Shown piece by piece: positions 1 through 5,882 of a stretch of DNA of 8,261 nt. The first letter of the stretch is position 1, and each line of letters begins with the position of its first letter. Origin of the DNA: Oscillospiraceae bacterium (GTDB lineage Bacteria; Bacillota; Clostridia; Oscillospirales; UBA644); assembly GCA_015067385.1 (NCBI GenBank), contig SVMP01000096.1, forward strand, positions 1-8,261, read 5' to 3'. The translations under genes were made by a program, and so were the position numbers. The notes beneath the pieces are model-generated. The model worked only from the letters and a program-made list of their open reading frames with translations, ran no database searches and had not been told where the DNA came from.

Positions 1-966
1 TATAAATGATTTTGTTCTGAAAACGGAATGTTTTAAGATTGTTAAAACATTCTTATCTTCAGCTTTAACTTTAAAATCAATGTCCGGAGATGTCAGACCT
101 TCCGCCGCTTGATATACAGGGAAAGATACATCGGTTAAAAGAACAATGTTGCCGTCTCGTTCAACCTCAACATCGAGGGTGTTTTTGTTGTATGAAACAG
201 AGAAGGCAGTTGCGATATCTGTGTATACGCTTATTTTTTTACCGTTGATTTTAACTATTTTATCGCCGACCTGAAGTCCTGTTTGTTCGGAAACCGCACC
301 GTCAATAAATGCTCCTACCGTTGTGGACGGAAGCCCCGATGATATTTTAAAATCGATCGTCGGTATTATTGTTCCGTTGCTTGTTTCTTTCGTAGGGAAC
401 TTTACATCATCTATCACAGTTTCTTTGCCGGCTCTTATAACAGTTAAATCGAGACTGTCCGTGCCTTTTGCTTTTGAAAATGCACGTTTTATGTCTCCGA
501 AAGAATCAACATCCGTTCCGTTTATTTGTATTATTCTATCACCGGAGTGAAGTCCGTGTTCCATAGAAACAGCGTTATCTTCAAAACCGAGGATCGTTGT
601 TGAAGCCGAAACGGTAGACATAATAACGAGATATGTTGTTATGGCGAATCCGAGAATCAGATTCATCGTTGCTCCGGCTACAACGATTATCATTCTTTTC
701 CAAACACTTTTTTTCCCGAAAGATCTTTCGTCTTCACTTTCGTCATCTTCACCCTCCATTGAAACAAATCCTCCTATCGGGAAAAGCCTCAAAGCATATT
801 TTGTTTCTTTACCTTGGATTTTAAAGAGGGTGGGGCCCATACCCAGTGCGAATTCGTTGACCTTTACTCCTGATAACTTGGCTGTAATAAAGTGACCGAA
901 TTCATGAATAAAAATGAGTGCGCCAAGAACAAGGATAGTATAAATTATCTGTAAAAGAATTTCCAT
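1..966 (-). CDS. rseP: RseP/RasP-type site-2 intramembrane zinc protease (M50), C-terminus outside window
   Basis: Membrane-embedded metalloprotease of the RIP (regulated intramembrane proteolysis) family. In Firmicutes the homologue RasP cuts anti-sigma factors and leftover signal peptides within the membrane. The 322 visible residues start MEILLQ. The first membrane segment (about 5-27) carries the zinc and catalytic motif HEFGH at 21-25. The family's FPIGGFV stretch follows at 62-68, and a second membrane segment with GATMNLILG at about 92-117. Two PDZ-like modules come next, at about 125-190 (GLHSGDRIIQING) and 215-282 (GLQVGDKIVKING). The frame is still open at base 1, so the C-terminal membrane segments with the second zinc-ligand motif (usually LDG) lie beyond the edge. 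CGGAG five bases before ATG supports the start. It is last of three same-strand genes, 73 bp behind yerC. Family assignment is firm; its substrate is unknown. Confidence 0.93.
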   Translation of the reverse strand, partial: MEILLQIIYTILVLGALIFIHEFGHFITAKLSGVKVNEFALGMGPTLFKIQGKETKYALRLFPIGGFVSMEGEDDESEDERSFGKKSVWKRMIIVVAGATMNLILGFAITTYLVIMSTVSASTTILGFEDNAVSMEHGLHSGDRIIQINGTDVDSFGDIKRAFSKAKGTDSLDLTVIRAGKETVIDDVKFPTKETSNGTIIPTIDFKISSGLPSTTVGAFIDGAVSEQTGLQVGDKIVKINGKKISVYTDIATAFSVSYNKNTLDVEVERDGNIVLLTDVSFPVYQAAEGLTSPDIDFKVKAEDKNVLTILKHSVFRTKSFI

Positions 967-1004
967 TTATTCTCCGATGTGTTTGATTGTTATTAGTTTA
1001 GTGT

Positions 1005-1033
1005 TTTATAATTATATGTATGATTCTGTTCAA
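1005..1033 (-). promoter_or_regulatory. Candidate sigma-A promoter before rseP
   Basis: On the minus strand, TTGAAC (1028-1033) and TATAAA (1005-1010) are separated by exactly 17 bp, about 40 bp before the rseP start. The -35 box has four of six and the -10 box five of six consensus bases. It lies in the 73-bp gap after yerC, so rseP could be transcribed on its own as well as by read-through. The DNA is AT-rich, so a chance match is possible. Confidence 0.4.
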
Positions 1034-1039
1034 GCAATA

Positions 1040-1333
1040 TTATTGCTGCTCTTTGATTTTTTTGATTACTTTCTGGTATCCGTCGGCACCGTACATAAGA
1101 GCTCTGTTTACTCTGGAAATCGTTGCGGTGGAAGCTCCTGTCTTTCCGACGATTTCGGCATACTGCATACCGTCTGTAAGCATTCGAGCAACCGTAAACC
1201 TCTGCTCCATACTTTTCAACTCGGAGACTGTACAAAGGTCTTCAAGAAAAGCATAGCAGTCATCAGGGGTTTTAAGTGAAAGAATTGCCTGAATAAGCAT
1301 ATCCATCTGTTCGTTTCTGAGTTTGTCTGTCAT
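1040..1333 (-). CDS. yerC: YerC/YecD family TrpR-like DNA-binding protein
   Basis: Small (97 aa) cytoplasmic helix-turn-helix protein of the TrpR superfamily, YerC/YecD branch. These proteins share the fold of the tryptophan repressor, but most have no established ligand or regulon. The N-terminal helices (1-40) contain the branch's typical LKTPDDCYAFLEDLCTVSEL stretch. The recognition helix-turn-helix lies at about 54-80 (QYAEIVGKTGASTATISRVNRAL), and a lysine-rich tail ends the protein. Length is normal for the family. The start is the first ATG of the frame; the ribosome site is weak (a GGCAGG about 10 bases upstream). It sits 36 bp behind the carboxypeptidase gene with no terminator between, so the two are probably co-transcribed. 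Family assignment is confident; function and any link to tryptophan are not shown. Confidence 0.9.
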   Translation of the reverse strand: MTDKLRNEQMDMLIQAILSLKTPDDCYAFLEDLCTVSELKSMEQRFTVARMLTDGMQYAEIVGKTGASTATISRVNRALMYGADGYQKVIKKIKEQQ

Positions 1334-1369
1334 TTTTAGTAAGCCTGCCTTATCATGATTATTGTAAAT

Positions 1370-2785
1370 TTATTTCTTTGTTTTTTCTTTTGTTGCTAAC
1401 ATTTCACGTCTTGATTTTTCATACATTTCCTGACGTCTGAGTCTTCTGAGCTTATCACGTTTTCTTCTTCTTGCATTGGAAACGAAGAATAAAATGATAA
1501 GTCCGCCGATAAGAATAAGGATAACCGCAAAAATTATAAGAAATACTTTAAGTGCTGTCGGCAGCGGTTTTTTCTCTTTAACAGGTTTGTCTGTTTCGTT
1601 TTCGGATTCTTTATCCTCGTTTGTTCCTTGTACGGGGATAGGATTTGATAACTGCTTTTCCGTATGTGAAAGCTCAAAAGTACCGATATTTGAATACATA
1701 TACGTATTATCTGCAACTGTGAGAATTACGGTTGGCTGAATATCGTACCAGCTGTAAGAATCTTTTATGTCTGTTGTGAAAATAACATCAGATTCCGAAA
1801 CGGAAGAGTGCCTTAAATAGTGCATGTCTGTAGCAGGATTTATTGCCACAGTTGCAACGATCTTATCGTTTTCAATTATTTTTGAGGTTGTGGGTTTAAC
1901 GTTATTTGTTGTAATTGCTGTTCTTACAAAATTATTAAATCCGTAATCAAGAATTTCTTTTAGATCAGCAAATCTGTTGGCTCCGGATGTAGAACCCATA
2001 ACGACTGCTATAAGTGTTTTATCTCCTCTTTTTGCAACTGCAACACCCGTGTATCCCGCAGGAACAGTATAGCCTGTTTTACCGCCGACTATACCTTCGT
2101 AGTATGTAGGATCGTTTTGTTTTAGCATGGAAAATCTGTTTGAAATGGTGAGAACTTCTGTTTTTTTATTATCCGGAGGAATGTCGTAGATAACGGTAGA
2201 GAAGATGTTTAAAAACGCTTCGTTTGTAATAGCGTATCTTGTTATCTGCGCCATGTCATATGCTGTTGTAACATGGTTTTCATCGGGAAGACCGTGAGGA
2301 TTTGTAAAATTAGTGTTTTTAGCACCGAGCTGGACCGCTCTTTCGTTCATGAGCTGTGCAAATGCTTCGTTTGTCCCGGAAACTGCCTCGGCAAGACAAT
2401 TTGCGGCGTCGTTTGCGGATTCAATCATCGTAGCATTCATCAAATCTTCAACTCTGATATTTTCTCCCGAAGTTAATGCTATGTGCATACTGTCGGAATA
2501 TTTGTCTTTATCAAGAATTGTTGCTTCCGGAGAAACCGTCACTATCGCTTCGGGATTAAGATTCTCTACAGCTAAAAGAACCGTCATTATTTTTGTTATA
2601 CTTGCGGGGTACAATTTCTGGTCCATGTTCTTTTCAACAAGAACCTGACCCGTTTCCGCATCAATAAGAACATATGCACCGCCTGTAATATTAGCGGGAG
2701 CAGCACTCGACTGTATCGGGATCATTGCTGTGATCGTGAAAAGTACGATAAAGCAACAAATAAATTTTTTTATCCGGTTGTACAT
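1370..2785 (-). CDS. D-alanyl-D-alanine carboxypeptidase (serine-type, peptidase S11 / low-molecular-weight PBP)
   Basis: Trims the terminal D-alanine from peptidoglycan pentapeptides outside the cell membrane, limiting cross-linking. At 471 aa it has a signal peptide (KK at 6-7, hydrophobic 8-22, likely cut near SSAA 26-29). All three penicillin-binding motifs are present: SITK with nucleophile Ser62 and Lys65, SAN at 123-125, and KTG at 236-238. A beta-rich C-terminal domain spans about 287-375, then an acidic/lysine linker, one membrane helix (about 411-435), and a basic tail to 471 (RRRKRDKLRRLRR). DacA/DacF-type homologues are usually 380-450 aa and many end in an amphipathic anchor, so the helix plus 35-residue basic tail is an extension. 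AAGGAGA nine bases before ATG fixes the start. It heads the carboxypeptidase-yerC-rseP group. The exact orthologue (dacA, dacB or dacF) cannot be decided from sequence alone. Confidence 0.93.
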   Translation of the reverse strand: MYNRIKKFICCFIVLFTITAMIPIQSSAAPANITGGAYVLIDAETGQVLVEKNMDQKLYPASITKIMTVLLAVENLNPEAIVTVSPEATILDKDKYSDSMHIALTSGENIRVEDLMNATMIESANDAANCLAEAVSGTNEAFAQLMNERAVQLGAKNTNFTNPHGLPDENHVTTAYDMAQITRYAITNEAFLNIFSTVIYDIPPDNKKTEVLTISNRFSMLKQNDPTYYEGIVGGKTGYTVPAGYTGVAVAKRGDKTLIAVVMGSTSGANRFADLKEILDYGFNNFVRTAITTNNVKPTTSKIIENDKIVATVAINPATDMHYLRHSSVSESDVIFTTDIKDSYSWYDIQPTVILTVADNTYMYSNIGTFELSHTEKQLSNPIPVQGTNEDKESENETDKPVKEKKPLPTALKVFLIIFAVILILIGGLIILFFVSNARRRKRDKLRRLRRQEMYEKSRREMLATKEKTKK

Positions 2786-2869
2786 TTTTTTCGTCTCCTT
2801 GCAGTAAAGCTATTATATTCCGAAGATTTGTTTTCAACGGAAAATAACACTATTCCGAATTTATACTCT

Positions 2870-2887
2870 AATATATTATAATATATT
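2870..2887. repeat. 18-bp perfect AT-only palindrome in divergent promoter region
   Basis: AATATATTATAATATATT equals its own reverse complement. Its centre supplies a TATAAT on each strand; the minus-strand one (2875-2880) is the -10 box of the carboxypeptidase promoter. It may be a protein-binding site or only a result of AT-rich composition. Confidence 0.6.
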
Positions 2888-2903
2888 TTAATAATTTAGT
2901 CAA
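2875..2903 (-). promoter_or_regulatory. Sigma-A promoter of the D,D-carboxypeptidase gene
   Basis: On the minus strand, TTGACT (2898-2903) and TATAAT (2875-2880) are separated by 17 bp: five of six and six of six consensus bases. Transcription would start near 2868 and leave a leader of about 83 nt before the ATG at 2785. That leader carries a 9-bp direct repeat (TATTCCGAA in plus-strand sense at 2816-2824 and 2851-2859) whose meaning is unknown. Confidence 0.7.
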
Positions 2904-2928
2904 GTAGCAAAATTAAGAAATTTACCGC

Positions 2929-2957
2929 TTGACAATGAGAGAATTATGTTGTATAAT
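2929..2957 (+). promoter_or_regulatory. Perfect consensus sigma-A promoter for the membrane protein-mreB unit
   Basis: TTGACA (2929-2934) and TATAAT (2952-2957) are separated by 17 bp, a full consensus match. Transcription should start near 2964. It is back to back with the minus-strand promoter, with 25 bp between the two -35 boxes, and should drive the 2983 gene and mreB. Confidence 0.85.
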
Positions 2958-2982
2958 GATATATGTAGAATTGTAAATTAAA

Positions 2983-3567
2983 ATGAAGGGTATTCCACAT
3001 AATTTTATGAATATAAATCTTATTTTTTATTTAATTCTCGGTATCGTACAGATAGCCTTCGGGTTTGCAGGATCGTATTATACGCTTATTGTTTGCGGTA
3101 TGCTTTTAATTTTTAAAGCTGTTTCGATCGTTGCATCAAACTCAAAAAAAGTGTTAAGATCAATGATTTGCGCTCCTTTTATTCTGATTTGTGTATATTT
3201 GATCTATTACTCTTTTTATATGTTTACAGCGGAACTTGACTATGCTTCGGTTCGTCCTCAAATATGGTTGATCATTCCGATTGTTCTGAACTTTATCATT
3301 TTCCTTATCATGTTTCTTTCTGCATACGATTCTGTTCACGACGATGAAAATACAGATATTTTGCTGTCGAAAAATGCTATGGACAACTCAATTGAAGATA
3401 TGACAATTTTCGCAATTCTTTTTGTCGGATGGCTTGGAACTTTTGTTTTTGATTTCTATTTTGATTATGCCGCATCCTTGAGCCTTATCGTATGTCTTGT
3501 AAAAAAGATTAAAGATTTTATTTTAACCACACACACTACTACACACACTACGACAATTTCGGATTAA
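2983..3567 (+). CDS. Six-segment membrane protein resembling a CDF-transporter membrane domain without its metal ligands
   Basis: Integral membrane protein of 194 aa with hydrophobic segments at about 11-29, 32-51, 60-81, 93-114, 141-159 and 161-175. By eye the layout follows the membrane part of cation diffusion facilitators. AGSYYTLIVCGM at 29-40 sits where CDF proteins have SGSxALLADxxH. NAMDNSIE at 131-138 sits where they have DALHxxxD. FDYAASLSLIV at 160-170 matches the closing ADPIAALxI helix with the expected 26-27 residue gap. The helix-2 ligand pair would be Met40/Phe44 and the helix-5 pair Asp134/Glu138, and the cytoplasmic domain is absent, so metal transport as in YiiP is doubtful. 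The tail is Thr/His-rich (182-192). No Shine-Dalgarno precedes ATG; Met9 is another possible start. It is 34 bp before mreB on the same promoter. The CDF relationship is my inference; otherwise it is an unknown membrane protein. Confidence 0.75.
   Translation: MKGIPHNFMNINLIFYLILGIVQIAFGFAGSYYTLIVCGMLLIFKAVSIVASNSKKVLRSMICAPFILICVYLIYYSFYMFTAELDYASVRPQIWLIIPIVLNFIIFLIMFLSAYDSVHDDENTDILLSKNAMDNSIEDMTIFAILFVGWLGTFVFDFYFDYAASLSLIVCLVKKIKDFILTTHTTTHTTTISD
3529..3552 (+). repeat. Tandem 12-bp repeat encoding Thr-His-Thr-Thr twice
   Basis: Two adjacent copies of ACACACACTAC followed by T or G (3529-3540 and 3541-3552) match at 11 of 12 bases. They lie in frame as codons 183-186 and 187-190 of the upstream membrane protein. 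Another ACACACACA run lies at 3580-3588. This looks like replication slippage in a CA-rich tract. Confidence 0.8.
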
Positions 3568-3575
3568 TTTCCGAA
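3558..3575 (+). other. Small intercistronic inverted repeat over the stop codon
   Basis: TTCGGA (3558-3563) and TCCGAA (3570-3575) form a perfect 6-bp stem with a 6-base loop that includes the TAA stop codon of the membrane-protein gene. No T-tract follows, so it is not an intrinsic terminator. It might affect message stability before mreB, or mean nothing. Confidence 0.35.
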
Positions 3576-3601
3576 GACGACACACACAAAGGAACTAAGA
3601 A

Positions 3602-4624
3602 ATGTTTGAAAAAAATATTGGTATTGACCTTGGAACAGCCTCTGTTTTGATTTATGTCAGAGGTAAGGGTATTGTTTTACGAGAACCTTCTGTTGTTGCA
3701 ATCGACAGAACAACAGGTAAGATTCTTAAAGTCGGTGTTGAAGCGCAGGAAATGCTCGGTAGAACACCCGGCAATATTCTTGCGATCCGTCCTCTTCGAG
3801 ACGGTGTTATTTCCGACTATGAAACGACCGAGCGTATGCTTAAATATTTTATTAAGCGAGTTAACGGTCATTCTATTTTCCGTCCCAATATCGTTGTTTG
3901 TATCCCCTCGAAAATAAATGAGGTTGAAGAACGTGCGGTAAGGGACGCAGCTCTTAATGCAGGTGCAAAATCTGTTGAACTCATTGAAGAACCAATGGCG
4001 GCTGCTATTGGTGCCGGTATAGATATCTCAAAACCCAGAGGTGTTATGGTTATAGATATCGGCGGCGGAACTGCCGATATTGCTGTTATCTCTTTGGGTG
4101 ATGTCGTTGTCTCCGAAAGCGTAAAGGTTGCAGGCGACAGATTTGACGAAGCTCTTGTTAAGTTTATTCGTAAAGAATGGGGCATTCTTATAGGCGAGAG
4201 AACTGCTGAAGATATAAAAATGAAGATAGGCTGTCTTTCTCCTCGTCCCGAAAAGCTGTCTATGACAGTAAGAGGCAGAGACCTTTCATCCGGTCTTCCC
4301 AGAGAATTTACAATAACATCCGAAGATACAATGGAAGCTTACTCCGAGCCCGGAAGAACTGTTGCGGAAGCGACTCACGACGTTCTTTCCCGTACTCCTC
4401 CCGAACTTATCGGTGATATTTCTCTTGACGGTATCATAATGACCGGTGGCGGAAGCCTTATTTATGGCTTCGATAAAATGATTGCTGAATATGTAGGTAT
4501 TCGTGTTTATGTCGCCGACGATGCTGTTTCATGTGTTGCGAAAGGTACCGGTGCAGCCCTTGAGCTTGTCGGTGATCTTTCAGGTATTAAGGCAAATTCC
4601 CCCAATAAAAAACTTTGGGGCTAA
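3602..4624 (+). CDS. mreB: MreB/Mbl-family rod-shape-determining bacterial actin
   Basis: ATP-binding actin homologue that forms membrane-attached filaments and guides the side-wall peptidoglycan synthesis machinery. It is 340 aa, normal for the family. The phosphate-1 loop is IGIDLGTASV (6-15, Asp9). The IEEPMAAAIGAG block (128-139) holds the conserved acidic residue expected to act in ATP hydrolysis. Phosphate-2 is VIDIGGGTADIAVIS (150-164), followed by IGERTAEDIK (197-206), GRDLSSGLP (225-233), SRTPPEL (263-269) and the adenosine motif IIMTGGGSLIYG (278-289). The N-terminus (MFEKNIGIDLGTA) reads closer to Mbl than to classical MreB. AAAGGA eight bases before ATG supports the start. mreC and mreD are not beside it, which fits a stand-alone mbl-type copy. 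It shares the consensus promoter with the preceding membrane-protein gene. Which paralogue it is remains uncertain. Confidence 0.95.
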   Translation: MFEKNIGIDLGTASVLIYVRGKGIVLREPSVVAIDRTTGKILKVGVEAQEMLGRTPGNILAIRPLRDGVISDYETTERMLKYFIKRVNGHSIFRPNIVVCIPSKINEVEERAVRDAALNAGAKSVELIEEPMAAAIGAGIDISKPRGVMVIDIGGGTADIAVISLGDVVVSESVKVAGDRFDEALVKFIRKEWGILIGERTAEDIKMKIGCLSPRPEKLSMTVRGRDLSSGLPREFTITSEDTMEAYSEPGRTVAEATHDVLSRTPPELIGDISLDGIIMTGGGSLIYGFDKMIAEYVGIRVYVADDAVSCVAKGTGAALELVGDLSGIKANSPNKKLWG

Positions 4625-4666
4625 TAATAATATTTCTGTATTGAACGCAGAAAGGAGTTTTATTTT

Positions 4667-5761
4667 ATGGAAAATAAAAGAATTATCCGTCTCGGACTTG
4701 TAGGTATCGGACGTGCGGGTAAGGGTATGCATATGGGCGAATTGATGGATGTGCCCGATAAATTTACTTACGTTGCAGGTTGCGATATTATCCCCGAGCG
4801 CCTTGAAATTATAAAAGAACGTTTCCCCGGCTGTAAAGGTTACACTAAGATCGAAGATCTTATCGCTGACCCCGATGTTGAGATCGTCGATATCGCTACC
4901 CGTTCCGTTGATCACTATGCTCACGCAAAAATGGCTCTTCTTGCAGGTAAACATGTTATTATCGAAAAGCCTATGTCATGTACTTACGAACAGGCAGCTG
5001 AACTTAAAGAGATCAGTGACAGCGGTAAATACGGCAGACTTTTCGTTCGTCATAACCGTCGTTTTGAACGTAATTTCGAATACGTAAGAAAGCTTATCGA
5101 TTCAGGTATTCTCGGTTTTGTTCATCAGATCCGTCTTTGCCGTAACAGTTTCGGCAGACGTAACGACTGGCAGACTCTTAATGAATTCGGCGGCGGTATG
5201 ATCCTTAACTGGGGTCCTCACATCGTTGACCATTCTCTCCGTCTTCTCGACAGTCCCGTAAAACGTATGTTCTCCCATCTCGACTGCGTTACCGCAGCAG
5301 GTGACTGTGAAGACGCTATCAAAATGATCTTTGAAGGCGAAAACGGCAGAGTTATTGATATGGAGATCAACAGCGGCGTTGCTTGTCATGTTCCCGAATA
5401 TATGATCTACGGTACCCGTGGTTCTGCTATCGTAGATGGTAATGTTGCTAAACTCAGATATGTTGATCCTAAACAGAAATTCAACAGAATTCAGGCTGAC
5501 CCCAACACTCCCGGTGCAACGAGCTTCGGTGCAAGCGGTACTTTTGAATCTGCAGAACAGATCAACTGGATAGAAGAAGAGGTTACAACTCCTCCGAACA
5601 AAGAGATCACTCTTCCCTGGGATACTCTTTACGATGATCTTGTAAACGGCATTCCTTATCCCATCTCTCTCGAGCAGGCTCTTGAAGTTATCAAGATGAT
5701 CGACGATGCTAAGCAGATTAAACATTTCAGATCTGTTGATAAAAACGAATATCAGGACTAA
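4667..5761 (+). CDS. Gfo/Idh/MocA-family NAD(P)-dependent oxidoreductase
   Basis: Cytoplasmic dehydrogenase of 364 aa, from the family that oxidises or reduces sugars, inositols and similar substrates. The N-terminal Rossmann domain (about 6-125) has the dinucleotide loop GLVGIGRAGKG (10-20), an acidic residue ending strand 2 (Asp40), and the family's catalytic EKP signature at 100-102. The C-terminal alpha/beta domain (about 130-345) holds GGGMILNWGPHIVDH at 175-189. There His185 and Asp188 match the active-site pattern, but Asn181 replaces the Asp most common in that motif, as in some subfamilies. AAAGGAG nine bases before ATG fixes the start. It lies 42 bp after mreB and is followed by a strong terminator, so it probably ends that transcript. 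Codon choice is more biased than in its neighbours (Arg CGT/CGC 16 of 23, versus 8 of 22 in mreB). The substrate cannot be inferred. Confidence 0.93.
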   Translation: MENKRIIRLGLVGIGRAGKGMHMGELMDVPDKFTYVAGCDIIPERLEIIKERFPGCKGYTKIEDLIADPDVEIVDIATRSVDHYAHAKMALLAGKHVIIEKPMSCTYEQAAELKEISDSGKYGRLFVRHNRRFERNFEYVRKLIDSGILGFVHQIRLCRNSFGRRNDWQTLNEFGGGMILNWGPHIVDHSLRLLDSPVKRMFSHLDCVTAAGDCEDAIKMIFEGENGRVIDMEINSGVACHVPEYMIYGTRGSAIVDGNVAKLRYVDPKQKFNRIQADPNTPGATSFGASGTFESAEQINWIEEEVTTPPNKEITLPWDTLYDDLVNGIPYPISLEQALEVIKMIDDAKQIKHFRSVDKNEYQD

Positions 5762-5776
5762 TACTATAAAAATAAT

Positions 5777-5815
5777 GGCGTTGTGGCTTTATGTCACAAC
5801 GCCTTTTATCTTTTT
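5777..5815 (+). terminator. Intrinsic terminator after the oxidoreductase gene
   Basis: A perfect 9-bp GC-rich stem, GGCGTTGTG (5777-5785) with CACAACGCC (5795-5803), has a 9-base loop and is followed by TTTTATCTTTTT (5804-5815). It lies 15 bp after the TAA and should end the mreB-oxidoreductase transcript before sigK. Confidence 0.92.
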
Positions 5816-5852
5816 GTGACAAGCATTCAAGGTCTTCTGTTTATTTTTTTCT

Positions 5853-5861
5853 CATATAATA
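5853..5861 (+). promoter_or_regulatory. Possible mother-cell (sigma-E/sigma-K type) -10 box for sigK
   Basis: CATATAATA matches the CATANNNTA pattern of mother-cell sigma factors 22 bp before the sigK start. Known biology fits, since B. subtilis sigK is transcribed first by sigma-E and then by sigma-K. No good -35 element is visible at the right distance, and the embedded TATAAT could also serve sigma-A, although it too lacks a clear -35. Confidence 0.4.
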
Positions 5862-5882
5862 AAGCACCGGAGGGGGTGCTTT
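5861..5882 (+). promoter_or_regulatory. Inverted repeat holding the sigK Shine-Dalgarno sequence in its loop
   Basis: AAAGCACC (5861-5868) and GGTGCTTT (5875-5882) form a perfect 8-bp stem around the loop GGAGGG (5869-5874), which contains the Shine-Dalgarno sequence. The right arm ends directly against the ATG at 5883. In a transcript starting far enough upstream, this hairpin could control ribosome access. From the adjacent -10 box the start site would fall near 5867, and the left arm would be mostly missing from the RNA. Confidence 0.6.

Noticed and set aside
323..895. Plus-strand open frames opposite the site-2 protease gene
   Set aside because: They lie wholly opposite a clearly conserved protease frame with the HEFGH motif and two PDZ modules, and have no ribosome site or recognisable content.
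1034..1048. AGCAAT-ATT-ATTGCT hairpin after yerC as a terminator
   Set aside because: Short AT-rich stem with no T-run after it on the minus strand.
977..1279. Plus- and minus-strand open frames overlapping yerC
   Set aside because: Shadows of the yerC coding sequence, which matches a known family over its full length.
2812..2838. TTGAAA...TATAAT promoter close to the carboxypeptidase start (minus strand)
   Set aside because: Spacing is only 14 bp; the promoter at 2875-2903 has 17-bp spacing and a better match.
4633..4651. TTCTG/CAGAA hairpin between mreB and the oxidoreductase gene
   Set aside because: Only five strong pairs, no T-run, and it touches the ribosome site; too weak to call a terminator or regulator.
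5102..5725. 207-codon minus-strand open frame inside the oxidoreductase gene
   Set aside because: Long only because of the codon bias of the plus-strand gene; that gene has all family motifs and a strong ribosome site, and the antisense product resembles nothing.
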